Shown piece by piece: positions 1 to 7,794 of a DNA stretch of 64,000 nt. The translations under genes were made by a program, and so were the position numbers. Numbering within the stretch: the first letter of the stretch is position 1; the number at the start of each line of letters is the position of its first letter. The notes beneath the pieces were generated by a model, which saw nothing but the letters and a program-made list of their open reading frames with translations, had not been told where the DNA came from and searched no databases. This DNA is from Filimonas zeae (GTDB lineage Bacteria; Bacteroidota; Bacteroidia; Chitinophagales; Chitinophagaceae). The stretch is from contig NZ_BMIB01000001.1 of assembly GCF_014641615.1 (NCBI RefSeq), forward strand, positions 868,769 through 932,768, given 5' to 3'.

Positions 1-71
1 TGTTCAGCGGAGTTTGTGTGTACAGCATGTTTTTTTAACAAGGTTTCAAGTTCGATGAGTTTTTTTCGCAT
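1..71 (-). CDS. Start of a gene cut by the window edge (unknown)
   Basis: On the minus strand an ATG at 71 opens a reading frame that runs off the left edge without a stop. The visible 23 residues (MRKKLIELETLLKKH...) are basic and helical. No family can be named from so short a piece. It has the same strand as the mobilization genes and would be the next gene downstream of them, but a terminator-like hairpin at 456-478 separates it from them. No clear ribosome binding site is visible, which is common in Bacteroidota. Confidence 0.35.
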   Translation of the reverse strand, partial: MRKKLIELETLLKKHAVHTNSAE

Positions 72-455
72 GATATAGGACTTTAATATGAACACTTACT
101 GTGGCCCGTATCATCAGGGGAGGACTGATTGATAGAATAATATGGCGTTGTCAGATTTAAGGTAAGATGTGACTGGTCATCGTCCGGGTGGCGAATGGAT
201 AAGCGTTTGAATACCAGTATAAGCAGTAAAATATCGGGTTCGGTTCCTTTTCATAGTAATAGTGATCCCTCGTGCAATACAAATTAATTCTTTTTGTATT
301 GCGTTTTTAGGGTTTAACAAAATGTATTGTTTATAAAACGTTGTATATAACGTTCTTAGGTGGGGCTTTGGTATTTGTCGCTGTACCGTTAAAAAACGGG
401 TATGTTGATTTTGGATAATTCGGATAAAAAACTTATATATCTATAATGTAATGTA
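72..455. other. AT-rich noncoding stretch
   Basis: I see no convincing gene in these 384 bases. The sequence is AT-rich with many stops in all frames. It probably holds the promoter of the partial minus-strand gene at the left edge. Confidence 0.4.
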
Positions 456-478
456 AAAAGCGGGTAGAACCCGCTTTT
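456..478 (-). terminator. Rho-independent terminator after the mobilization operon
   Basis: Perfect 10-bp inverted repeat: AAAAGCGGGT (456-465), loop AGA, ACCCGCTTTT (469-478). Read on the minus strand it follows the stop codon of the 492-1484 gene by about a dozen bases and ends in a run of T, as expected of an intrinsic terminator. Confidence 0.8.
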
Positions 479-491
479 GTTACTTTTTCTA

Positions 492-1484
492 CTATGCTCT
501 TTTTTTTCTTGGCGTTCGCTTTTGTTGTTGGTTTTGTGCATTCAAAAGGTCTTTCGCTTTTTTGTTGCTATCGCCCATACCGGCTGTTTGCTGGTTTTGC
601 TGAGTGTTGGTATTGTGCTGTGCGTTTGTTGTTTGATTCTGGACAGTATTGTTGTTCGGGTTCTGGAGTTGTTGAATTGGATCGGGGATAAAGTTTGATA
701 CTTCTGCTTTCAGGTTGAGGTAATTGCCTTGCTTATCTTTTACAATTAATCCTGCATTTTTAGACAAGGTAAGATTGGCGTCGATTCGTTCGCCGGTTGA
801 AGGTTGTGTTATTTTTGCCTCAACGGTGCCACCCAGCAAAATTGTTTTCATCATTCCTTCAATGGTTACCTGATCGGCGTTTAGTCCGGGTAAGGAGTTG
901 AAGTTTTTGGCAAGGTCGAGCATTTTGAATTTTACGCTTGATACGTGATACTCTTTCATCGTCTGGTTATTTTCCTCAACGGCAGGTTTGGGGTCTTTGC
1001 CGCCGAACACCCTTTCAGCTGAGTAGGCTTCCTGCTCTTTCGGTGTTTTCTGATTACTGGCTTTGTCTGTTTTCCGTTTAATGGGGCCTGGTTGCGAAGC
1101 CAGAAAATGTATTCTCGGTGTTTCTTTACCGTTTTCGTTTGTTGGTTTGTATAGGATGCCACCATTCATTATATGCGACATTTCATTAAAACTAAAACCT
1201 TTCTGATAATACAAACGAAAAACACCCGTCTTTACCTGACCGGTTTCCGGGTCTTTGACGTGTAATTTGTTGGGGCCGTTGAGCATATAATAATCCCCTT
1301 TTTTAACAAAGTTTGTTAGTTCAATTGTTACTTCCTTTCCATCCTTTTGTCTACCAGTTCTTGATACGTCAAACTGGGGTCTGTCTAATTTCATGTTAGC
1401 GTGGATGGCTTCGTCAAAATAACCTCTTAACCCTAAGTCTGGTAGCACTTTAGTGGTAAGGAATTCATAGTTTCTCTGTTCCAT
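492..1484 (-). CDS. Mobile-element accessory protein (DUF3945/DUF4099-like)
   Basis: A 330-residue soluble protein with no signal peptide or membrane segment. The first 250 residues look like two related globular parts, each with a short 'leader' (LGLRGYFDEAIHA; LNADQVTIEGMMKTI) followed by beta-rich sequence with 'KDPETGQ' and 'KDKQGNYLNL' turns. The last 60 residues are low complexity, rich in Q, N and T, and end in a basic tail (RTPRKKRA). This composition fits the DUF3945/DUF4099 proteins common on Bacteroidota conjugative and mobilizable elements, but the match is from memory and not firm. It is the last gene of the minus-strand mobilization operon, 99 bp after the coupling-protein gene, and is followed by a strong terminator. 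Its role is unknown; the basic tail suggests nucleic-acid binding (inference). Confidence 0.6.
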   Translation of the reverse strand: MEQRNYEFLTTKVLPDLGLRGYFDEAIHANMKLDRPQFDVSRTGRQKDGKEVTIELTNFVKKGDYYMLNGPNKLHVKDPETGQVKTGVFRLYYQKGFSFNEMSHIMNGGILYKPTNENGKETPRIHFLASQPGPIKRKTDKASNQKTPKEQEAYSAERVFGGKDPKPAVEENNQTMKEYHVSSVKFKMLDLAKNFNSLPGLNADQVTIEGMMKTILLGGTVEAKITQPSTGERIDANLTLSKNAGLIVKDKQGNYLNLKAEVSNFIPDPIQQLQNPNNNTVQNQTTNAQHNTNTQQNQQTAGMGDSNKKAKDLLNAQNQQQKRTPRKKRA

Positions 1485-1583
1485 AATTTTTAATTTTTAA
1501 GTTAATAATGCGCAAGTAGCGTACTGTCGATTGTGACTGTATAGCCAGTCTTTCAAGTAGCTCTTTTGTAAACTGTTTTGATG

Positions 1584-3587
1584 TTATAGACTTACTGCTG
1601 ACTGAGTTTGGTTATCTGTACTATTTTGGGCAAATGCGGGATCATTTTTTAGTTTGTCCAGTTCAGTTTGAACCAGGTTTTTAATATCCTGTTTGATCTG
1701 GTAATAATTATCCATTACTTCCGATTGGTCTATCGTTCTGATTTGCGGTATTTCTTCATAGGTTGCTTCTTCATTGGCAATGGCCTGATGGTCATTGATT
1801 ATTTTGGCAGAAAATGTTTTGCGTTCTATCTCCTGTTGCGGTGTATCCGCTATCGCTCCTACAAAATGGCCGCTGGACAGATTCGCTATTTTAGCAGGTG
1901 GTATGGCCACTTCCAGCTGAGTGGAGTTACTTATAGAGGTATCTGAGGAATTGATAGAAATAGACTGCCGATCCTGCATGATCTTTCCTATGCGGTCTGA
2001 CATGAGTTTAGCACTATCTCCTAACACCTGACCTGATATGATATTGGCACAGGTGTTTACAATTACATCTGCTTGTTCTTTACCATAATCTCTACGGAAC
2101 TGCGATATATCCTGGATGCCTAATGTGGTACTGCAAAGCCGGCCTCTTGCCACACCGATGTGATTATCCAAACCGCCGATGTAAATGGTAGGTGCCTCAT
2201 CTACAATAACTGAAGACTTTAATTTGCCAGGCTGATTGATTTGCTTTAATAGCCTTTCTGCATAGAGAGAAAGCACTGCACCGTATATTCCCTGCCGTTG
2301 GGGATTGTTACCTGCCACGACTATTTTGGGCGCAGCGGGGTTATTAATGTCAAGGGTAAAATCATTACCAGATAGTACATAATAGAGTTGTGGAGATGAT
2401 AACCGGGCTAAGCCTATTTTTGCCGAACCTATCTGTCCTTCGAGTTGTTCAGTTGCATTATTTTGCCAGGCGGAAATGAAGGGGTCCATCAAAATAGAGA
2501 TTTCCTCTTCCTGTGCCATCACCGGAAAGAGGTCTTTATAGGGTAAGGCGGCCAGCTCTAAAGCATGGGGTAATGTGCAATATTTGCCATCTTCATATTT
2601 GCGTAAAAACCAGAATACAGCAGTGACAAAGTTGATACTCGACTCGACCCAGAAGTCCCCAACTTTTTTTATCCACTCGCGGTTCAAGGCCAGCATAATG
2701 GTGCGACTGCTTTCCGTTGCATCCGCTATTTCTAACATTTGAGCAGGGGATATAGGATTACAGCGATGTGTCCGGCTCAGGTCATCAAAGTTGATTACAT
2801 AAAAACGGGGTATTACTTTGTATTTGTCGGCATGTTTAATCAGGTGGTTGTAGGTGATTTTCGCGAGGTCGGGAAACTTGTAGTCGTATACAAAAAGGGT
2901 AAATTGTTTTGCGATATGTTGGGTTATGAAATGGCGCAAAACGAAATACGTTTTTCCAGAGCCAGGGCTCCCGCACACTATCGTGGCCCTTTGAGGTGAG
3001 AGGACATTAATCCAGCCTTTCCTTATTTTTCCTTTTAAGTTGTACTCTGTTGGAAGGTTTACAGAGAATTCGTTTTCCAGTAATCTTTCCTCTTGCCGGA
3101 ATGTTTCATTAAGGGTATTGAACGGATCATTGTTCAGGTTCACGCGAATGAGCCTGCTGATCTGGTTACCACCCGAAAGGATACATATATAGCCAGTGGT
3201 TGTAATTAGTATATAAACGCCTGCCAGCAACTGATTTTTCAAAGGGAGGCTGAGTAAGAGATGGGAGCCGAAGTATAGGATCAGGCCTGTTATGATATAA
3301 TATTGAATCGGCTTAACAGTAAGCTTTTCATTTTTTTTGCCTTTGGCACCAATCAATGCCACTAACAGCAGTACCAGTGTGGAGTACTTAAGATTAGCAG
3401 CATTCAGGGCTTTGATTCCGGTAGTTAGATTGTAGATAATGTTGTCTACGATGGAAACTGTCAGGTGTAGTTCCTGGAACGCCGGGTAGCAGGTGCAATA
3501 GAAATGGATGATGAGTAGCAGAATGCTGCCGCATCTGATAAAGTCCATTATTTTTCCAAGTGCCTGTGTGTTTTCGCTGCTTTGCAT
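1584..3587 (-). CDS. mobC: Type IV coupling protein, MobC/TraG family
   Basis: A 667-residue inner-membrane ATPase. It should dock the relaxosome at a conjugation channel and pump DNA. The N-terminus has several hydrophobic segments within about residues 15-160, like the YWFCY-type membrane domain of Bacteroidota MobC proteins. A Walker A motif (GSPGSGKT) lies near residue 204 and a Walker B-like VIVDEAP near residue 460, followed by 'GVARGRLCSTTLGIQDISQFRRDYG', typical of TraG/TraD/VirD4 ATPases. The C-terminal 70 residues are acidic and polar. The length agrees with full-length family members, so it appears intact. It lies 59 bp downstream of the relaxase gene on the same strand. No mating-pair formation genes are visible, so the element either depends on a helper or continues left of the window. 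Confidence 0.85.
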   Translation of the reverse strand: MQSSENTQALGKIMDFIRCGSILLLIIHFYCTCYPAFQELHLTVSIVDNIIYNLTTGIKALNAANLKYSTLVLLLVALIGAKGKKNEKLTVKPIQYYIITGLILYFGSHLLLSLPLKNQLLAGVYILITTTGYICILSGGNQISRLIRVNLNNDPFNTLNETFRQEERLLENEFSVNLPTEYNLKGKIRKGWINVLSPQRATIVCGSPGSGKTYFVLRHFITQHIAKQFTLFVYDYKFPDLAKITYNHLIKHADKYKVIPRFYVINFDDLSRTHRCNPISPAQMLEIADATESSRTIMLALNREWIKKVGDFWVESSINFVTAVFWFLRKYEDGKYCTLPHALELAALPYKDLFPVMAQEEEISILMDPFISAWQNNATEQLEGQIGSAKIGLARLSSPQLYYVLSGNDFTLDINNPAAPKIVVAGNNPQRQGIYGAVLSLYAERLLKQINQPGKLKSSVIVDEAPTIYIGGLDNHIGVARGRLCSTTLGIQDISQFRRDYGKEQADVIVNTCANIISGQVLGDSAKLMSDRIGKIMQDRQSISINSSDTSISNSTQLEVAIPPAKIANLSSGHFVGAIADTPQQEIERKTFSAKIINDHQAIANEEATYEEIPQIRTIDQSEVMDNYYQIKQDIKNLVQTELDKLKNDPAFAQNSTDNQTQSAVSL

Positions 3588-3646
3588 AGGTGTGGCTTTT
3601 GAGCCGTTTCCGGCTCAATCAGGTAATGAGGTGATATGTGGTGCTT

Positions 3647-4861
3647 TTAGATTTTCTTCTTCTTTTTCCGTTTCAGGAATTCAGGTGAAATGCTGTCTGG
3701 CTGGTAATGAGAGGTGAGTAATAAAGTGAATTGATCTTGTAGGAAATTGGTAGTGGTATAGTATGTTGGTGAATACAGCAAGGCTGTCAGAGAATGGCTG
3801 GTTTGCTGCTCTTGTGACTGGTGTTGTCTGTTTGTCCGTGCAATGATTTCATCTATTGACAACCCAATTTCTCTGCTGTTGTATACCGTTCTGGAATGGT
3901 TGTCTATGAATGAAATATCTGTTATATGAGCTTTGTTGTCGTATTGTATATAACAGCTGATTTGTTGTGCTTTCAGGTTCTGATGAAATTGTTGCAGGCT
4001 GAACGATTTCAACAATAACGCATGTACTTTTTGTTGCACTGCTGTCTGGTACGCATTTTTAGCAAACCCATTCGCCTGAAACTTTTTGGAGAATTGGTGA
4101 AGAGTGGGTTTACCCATAAGTGAACTGGCTTTGATGGATTTGCCAATTTTCTTTCCTTTATTGTCCACTATGGAATAAAGCAGACCATTGTTTTTTTTGA
4201 TGATACTGCCCTCTGCACCTGGATCAGCTATAATGTTATGTTGTCTGAGTATCGCGTTAAATTCTTCCAGTGAGGTGAATTTGTAGCGGCCTGCTATTCT
4301 GCTGACAATTTTGTTGATAGCCTTTTTAGTGGGTATGCGTCCATAAATAGCATCCTGTATTAATTTGCTTTCATCGTCTGTTTGTTGATTTCTCCCTTTA
4401 GCTTGAATCAGATGGTATTCCTGCTCCAAATCCTGCCGTGCCTGTTCGCCCAGGCGTTTTGCTATATTATGCAGGGAGATGGTGGAACCATCTTCTTTGA
4501 TAGGTGTGGTGACGATGTGCAGGTGTGGGTGGTTGGCATCAAAATGCTGATAAACCAGGTATGGTTGGTTTTCAAAGCCCAGCCGCTCCATGTATTTGCG
4601 GGAAAGCTCAATCATGGATTCTGTACTTATTTTATCTTCCGGTAGAAAGTTGATGGAAATATGAACCCCTTTGGTTTTGATCTTGGGATTCTGTTGGGTG
4701 TTATGCTCAAATCTTTGCAGCTTTTGTGAATAGCCAAGTTCATCCACGTTGCAGCCAAAGCCAGACGCCAATATTAATTTCGCGTCATTGTTGTTTAGCT
4801 TCTTTTCGTTGTATGTTAGCGGCTCTTTCATTCTTTTACTGGTGTTTATGCGGATAACCAT
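3647..4861 (-). CDS. mobB: Relaxase, MobB type
   Basis: A 404-residue relaxase that should nick one strand at oriT and lead it into the recipient. The signature metal-binding motif is plain: H106-F-D-A-N-H111-P-H113-L-H115 (HxDxxHxHxH). It is preceded by the family's 'KGVHISINFLPEDK' strand. Upstream, 'LILASGFGCN' resembles the N-terminal motif region of Bacteroidota relaxases; the nicking tyrosine is probably Y43 or one of the nearby tyrosines (inference). The C-terminus ends in a run of lysines (KRKKKKKI). The start overlaps the end of the accessory gene by 16 bp, which suggests translational coupling. It is close to the usual size for this family and shows no break. Confidence 0.88.
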   Translation of the reverse strand: MVIRINTSKRMKEPLTYNEKKLNNNDAKLILASGFGCNVDELGYSQKLQRFEHNTQQNPKIKTKGVHISINFLPEDKISTESMIELSRKYMERLGFENQPYLVYQHFDANHPHLHIVTTPIKEDGSTISLHNIAKRLGEQARQDLEQEYHLIQAKGRNQQTDDESKLIQDAIYGRIPTKKAINKIVSRIAGRYKFTSLEEFNAILRQHNIIADPGAEGSIIKKNNGLLYSIVDNKGKKIGKSIKASSLMGKPTLHQFSKKFQANGFAKNAYQTAVQQKVHALLLKSFSLQQFHQNLKAQQISCYIQYDNKAHITDISFIDNHSRTVYNSREIGLSIDEIIARTNRQHQSQEQQTSHSLTALLYSPTYYTTTNFLQDQFTLLLTSHYQPDSISPEFLKRKKKKKI

Positions 4862-5250
4862 TTGAGCGATAGTTTTTCTATGATGGTTAGCAGGCGTTCT
4901 ACGCTGGTATTGATCTTTGTGTATTCCTGAAAGGCTGTTTTAGCGTAGTACTCCTTTTTATATTTTTCCGGGTAGGTGTTAAAAAATCGGGTAATCTGAT
5001 TGATGTTAATCCCGATGGCTTTAAGTTCTGAACGCAGTTTGACCAGTTCCTGCATGGTGTCAGAGAAAGTGGCGTCATGCGTGTAAAGCCTGATAGGCTT
5101 GTTGTGCAGGAAGTCACGCAGCAGGCTGCTCATATCTTTATTGCGGGTGCTTTTGAGAATGGTCTGCAACTGCTGATACTTGCTTTCATTTACCCGCGTG
5201 AAAATTCTGTGTTTGAGTGCCTCTGTCTCTTTGGTGTGCTTTCTTGCCAT
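4846..5250 (-). CDS. mobA: Relaxosome accessory protein, MobA/MobC-like
   Basis: A 134-residue basic protein. The N-terminal part (residues 10-50, 'KHRIFTRVNESKYQQLQTIL...MSSLLRDFL') reads like a ribbon-helix-helix DNA-binding domain. The middle carries 'LRSELKAIGININQITRFFN', the G-x-N-x-NQ-x-(T/A) signature of bacterial mobilization accessory proteins. It should bind oriT and help the relaxase. It is the first gene of the minus-strand mob operon, lies right next to the hairpin-rich candidate oriT, and overlaps the relaxase start by 16 bp. The gene symbol follows Bacteroidota usage (MobA small, MobB relaxase, MobC coupling) and is a naming choice. Confidence 0.8.
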   Translation of the reverse strand: MARKHTKETEALKHRIFTRVNESKYQQLQTILKSTRNKDMSSLLRDFLHNKPIRLYTHDATFSDTMQELVKLRSELKAIGININQITRFFNTYPEKYKKEYYAKTAFQEYTKINTSVERLLTIIEKLSLKWLSA

Positions 5251-5291
5251 GCGTTAGCATTTAATTGTTGCTGACAACTATACATCTTGCC

Positions 5292-5374
5292 CCGTGCTGA
5301 AAAGGCACGGTCATCCCCATTCACCTGTCGCACAGGAACTGTGCAGCAGGTATTTACCCCACCGGTAGGTGGGG
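5292..5374. other. Candidate origin of transfer (oriT), three hairpins
   Basis: Three inverted repeats follow each other between the accessory gene and a small ORF. The first is CCGTGC (5292-5297) with GCACGG (5305-5310), loop of 7. The second is GCACAG (5330-5335) with CTGTGC (5339-5344), extended by CCTG (5324-5327) with CAGG (5347-5350) across a 2x2 internal loop. The third is CCCCACC (5357-5363) with GGTGGGG (5368-5374), loop GGTA. The GC-rich stems stand out from the AT-rich surroundings. A noncoding, hairpin-rich stretch directly upstream of the relaxosome genes is the usual place for oriT. The nick site cannot be read from sequence alone. Confidence 0.6.
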
Positions 5375-5397
5375 CAAACGATGGAACCTGACGGGGG

Positions 5398-5652
5398 CTA
5401 AGGAGTGGGGGCTGTTGTCTTATGCGGCTCCCCTGCTGTTCTGCCGGTTGGTGGTGTATTCTTCACAGGTAAGTTCGTCAACTTGTTAGGTTGAATCGAA
5501 CTGACTGCAACGGCCTGTAGAATTTTGTCGCTCAACACTCCGGGAAAAAGCTGCCGAAGCAGATTAACCTCTTCTTTTTCCAGCGGTCGGCTTTGGTTTT
5601 TGTTCACGTCATATAGTGACCATGAATCTGAAAATTTAAGAACGTAATACAT
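5398..5652 (-). CDS. Small mobile-element protein of unknown function
   Basis: An 84-residue protein beginning MYYVLKFSDSWSLYDVNKNQ. The N-terminal half looks globular, with an amphipathic helix 'PLEKEEVNLLRQLFPG'. The C-terminal 30 residues are rich in proline and threonine. It lies on the same strand as the mob genes, on the other side of the candidate oriT. I do not recognise a family. Small proteins in this position are common on Bacteroidota mobilizable elements. Confidence 0.55.
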   Translation of the reverse strand: MYYVLKFSDSWSLYDVNKNQSRPLEKEEVNLLRQLFPGVLSDKILQAVAVSSIQPNKLTNLPVKNTPPTGRTAGEPHKTTAPTP

Positions 5653-5786
5653 AGTGGTGTTTTTAGGTGTATGGCTTTGTGTTATTACGTACCGAAGGTA
5701 TAGTTGCTTAAAAGTGATTTTTCACAGTTTGGTCGCAGACTGGGACAGGTTTTGCCGGATTGAGGGAAAGAAAATGGGCTTTCTTT

Positions 5787-5820
5787 CTTTAGGTTTTTTC
5801 TTTCGCGGTGTTGTATAGAG
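5787..5820 (+). repeat. Leader repeat copy 1 (TTTAGGTTTT...CGGTGTTG)
   Basis: Shares the pattern CTTTAGGTTTT - T/C-rich spacer - GCGGTGTTGT with three other places (6627, 7046, 7658). This copy ends 19 bp before the start codon of the first lipoprotein gene. The position suggests a promoter or leader element copied along with the gene unit. Confidence 0.6.
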
Positions 5821-5839
5821 TGTTATAATAATAGCTGTT

Positions 5840-6274
5840 ATGAGAAGGATTTTCTTTTTTGCCTGTGTTTTGGTTCTTGCTGGGTGTGCCAAAAATACGC
5901 ACCAGGAAGAGCCTGAAAACGAAACAGGAATGTTTGGGTCAACGGTGAAAAGAGTAAGAAAGGCACTTCCCGCAATATATGCTGGCGCTTCCGTACACCT
6001 AGATGGTTTAAACATAGTGTTCACACTGGAAGCGAAAAACCCGATGGGCTATGATAGCGCAATGTTCAGGCATGTTTGGGTTGATCCTATTGTCCGACGT
6101 ACAAAGTGGTTGGGGTTTACAAATTTACGTACGGGTAAACTCTATCAGGATTGGTTTTTAGTCAATTTGGTTTATAAAGTAGAAACTCCCACTGTTAGCG
6201 GTCTTACCAATCAAGTGTTTCATTACAGGTTTATTGATCCTAATATTAAAGAGCCGGGGGATTGGTGGTGGTAG
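5840..6274 (+). CDS. Short lipoprotein, paralogue of the one at 7164
   Basis: A 144-residue predicted lipoprotein. A basic N-terminus and hydrophobic stretch end in the lipobox L-A-G-C16, so it should be acylated at Cys16 and exported. The mature part is about 128 residues, beta-rich and aromatic, ending in three tryptophans. It lines up with the lipoprotein at 7164-7619 over the C-terminal half: both have YDSA, a following R, PI, a TG turn followed by DW, an LV...V stretch, and VFxYR(F/Y) in the same order. I do not recognise a family. Next to a mobilization module, an immunity, adhesion or exclusion role is conceivable, but nothing in the sequence shows it. A leader repeat precedes it and a terminator hairpin follows. 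Confidence 0.75.
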   Translation: MRRIFFFACVLVLAGCAKNTHQEEPENETGMFGSTVKRVRKALPAIYAGASVHLDGLNIVFTLEAKNPMGYDSAMFRHVWVDPIVRRTKWLGFTNLRTGKLYQDWFLVNLVYKVETPTVSGLTNQVFHYRFIDPNIKEPGDWWW

Positions 6275-6277
6275 TGC

Positions 6278-6305
6278 AATGAGAATTGAAAGTCTCATTT
6301 TTTGT
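6278..6305 (+). terminator. Terminator after first lipoprotein gene
   Basis: AATGAGA (6278-6284), eight-base loop, TCTCATT (6293-6299), then TTTT. It begins four bases after the stop codon of the lipoprotein gene. Confidence 0.65.
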
Positions 6306-6426
6306 TCGTTGGAGAATTGTGTACAGGTTTCATAAAAATACTCATTTGACGCATCATGGGGTACTTTGTCTAAAGTACAGCCCTGCGGTTAGATTTAGTA
6401 AGCCTATTAGTTTGTAAGATCATGGA

Positions 6427-6471
6427 TAAATAGGTTTATCATAGGCGCAGTCTTGTCTAGGTCTGGCCTTT
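6427..6471 (+). repeat. Hairpin element copy H1
   Basis: Contains AAATAGG...CATAGG then CAGTCTTGTCTAGGTCTGG followed by CC and T. It shares the TTGTCTA core and the CATAGG lead-in with copies at 6720 and 7795. Pairing is weaker here: CAG with CTG and a partly wobble-paired inner stem around a GTCT loop. Confidence 0.5.
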
Positions 6472-6626
6472 GTAATTACTGTATTTTACATTCATCTTCT
6501 CGTATTTGAAGAATGAAGTTTCGAGATTTTTAGACAGACTTTTCTTTTAATTGGTTTCAGTATTTTTCCAGCGTTTATGTACTCAGTTATTAGTTTGCAA
6601 ATTTTTTTGAGAAAAAGCCTATTTTT

Positions 6627-6661
6627 CTCTTTAGATTTTTAAGTGATCGGTGTTGATTAAG
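6627..6661 (+). repeat. Leader repeat copy 2 (degenerate, no gene)
   Basis: CTCTTTAGATTTTT...GATCGGTGTTGATTAA matches the leader repeats at 5787, 7046 and 7658 with a few changes. The upstream purine/T-rich stretch (GAAAAAGCCTATTTTTCT) also resembles that before copy 1. No open gene follows it. Confidence 0.5.
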
Positions 6662-6719
6662 TATAAAGGTTGAAAATTGAGAATATTTTACATAGGCTTA
6701 GGCTTATAAAGATGGTGTT

Positions 6720-6770
6720 TTTCATAGGTTAGCAACGGCCTGCCTTGTCTAAGGCTCAGGCCTATTTTTT
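6720..6770 (+). repeat. Hairpin element copy H2 (terminator-like)
   Basis: CATAGGTTAG lead-in, then outer stem GGCCT (6737-6741) with AGGCC (6758-6762), inner stem GCCTT (6742-6746) with AAGGC (6751-6755), loop GTCT, then a run of T. Compared with H3 the inner stem differs by a compensatory change (GCCTT/AAGGC against GTCTT/AAGAC), which argues that the fold is kept. Confidence 0.6.
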
Positions 6771-7045
6771 TAATAACCAGTACACAAAGCCGGTTTTTAA
6801 AAAAAATGCTATTATTTCGGGTATTCAGGTTGTTTATGAAATAATGCGGTGTCGATCAAAAATCATATAGGGTAATGGCCGGAGCAGGGGTGTACCCGGT
6901 TTGCAATGCCAATTAAACTGTATAAAAGCAGGTTCCCTTCTCTCTCATGTGTATTTTGAATTCTACTTTTATTGGATAATTGCTCAATCCCCCGTCTTTT
7001 GACGGTGGATTCTTTTTTAGGCAGGGTGGTACTTTTTTTCATTTT

Positions 7046-7080
7046 CCGTTTAGGTTTTGAGTTTTGCGGTGTTGTTTAAT
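7046..7080 (+). repeat. Leader repeat copy 3
   Basis: CCGTTTAGGTTTTGAGTTTTGCGGTGTTGTTTAAT, split here as TTTAGGTTTT and GCGGTGTTGT, matches the element before the first lipoprotein gene. It lies 83 bp before the second lipoprotein gene. Confidence 0.6.
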
Positions 7081-7163
7081 TGAAGGGGGAAAAAAAAGTC
7101 ATACGGCTGCAAGAGAAAGTACGCAGCGTAGTTTTTATCCCTCTTTTTTAAAGCACCATTTGT

Positions 7164-7619
7164 ATGTGGAAGTATGGTTTAGTTCTGGCTGTGTGCATTA
7201 TGTTGGGCTGCACTAAGAGTAAAATGATTGACTATCATTATCCCCCCAGTGAACCTACAGGCTATTTAAGCGCTAAGACTTATAGAAGGTTATATCAGGA
7301 AATGTGGCGTTATGGAAATGATAGTAATTGGGTGGAGAGAATTGATACAGTAGGCACAAAGTTGATCGTTTATGTAAGCGCGTCATACCTTGCCAATTAT
7401 GATAGCGCCTCCTATCGTGACAGATATGCTACACCGATTGCTTTTAATGTACTTCAGTATGGTTTCATGGATGAATATACAGGAGAGTGGGATGCTGACT
7501 GGAAGGTAGTTGATTTATTGGTTAGGGTTGGGGTGGATTCAACCCAGCATGTTTTTTTTGAGTATAGGTACAATTTGTGGGGATGGTTTAATTCATTCGT
7601 TCGGAATATGTGGTGCTAA
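7164..7619 (+). CDS. Short lipoprotein, paralogue of the one at 5840
   Basis: A 151-residue predicted lipoprotein. The signal sequence ends in I-M-L-G-C16, the same position of the acylated cysteine as in the paralogue at 5840. The mature region is rich in Y, W and D. It has the shared series YDSA, R, PI, TG(E)...DW, V-DLLVRV and VFFEYRY. The two proteins are clearly diverged but appear to be copies of one ancestral gene. Function unknown. The gene is preceded by a leader repeat and followed within 40 bp by another one at 7658. Confidence 0.75.
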   Translation: MWKYGLVLAVCIMLGCTKSKMIDYHYPPSEPTGYLSAKTYRRLYQEMWRYGNDSNWVERIDTVGTKLIVYVSASYLANYDSASYRDRYATPIAFNVLQYGFMDEYTGEWDADWKVVDLLVRVGVDSTQHVFFEYRYNLWGWFNSFVRNMWC

Positions 7620-7657
7620 ACCCTATATGGACTGTTTCTTAAAAAATTCTGCTTTTG

Positions 7658-7690
7658 TCTTTAGGTTTTCTTTTTTCCGGTGTTGTAATA
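7658..7690 (+). repeat. Leader repeat copy 4 (no gene)
   Basis: TCTTTAGGTTTTCTTTTTTC followed by CGGTGTTGTAATA, very close to copy 1. It follows the second lipoprotein gene and is itself followed by hairpin element H3 without an intervening gene, the same gene-less arrangement as copy 2 with H2. Confidence 0.6.
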
Positions 7691-7794
7691 ATAAGGCGGA
7701 ATAGTTGTCATTTGCTTATTTTATCCCTGTACAAGTTCTGTGTGGGTATAGTTCTTTTCGGAGTTTGAAATCTTAGCCTTGTGCTTTAAAAATA

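Larger units (their letters stand above)
6306..7045. other. Gene-free stretch with repeated elements
   Basis: No supportable gene. The stretch holds hairpin element copies at 6427-6471 and 6720-6770 and a degenerate leader repeat at 6627-6661. The order leader repeat, short spacer, hairpin element looks like a gene unit that has lost its gene. Confidence 0.5.

Noticed and set aside
5722..6024. 100-residue minus-strand open frame
   Set aside because: It overlaps the first lipoprotein gene, which has a clear lipobox and paralogue. The minus frame shows no domain and has low-complexity basic sequence.
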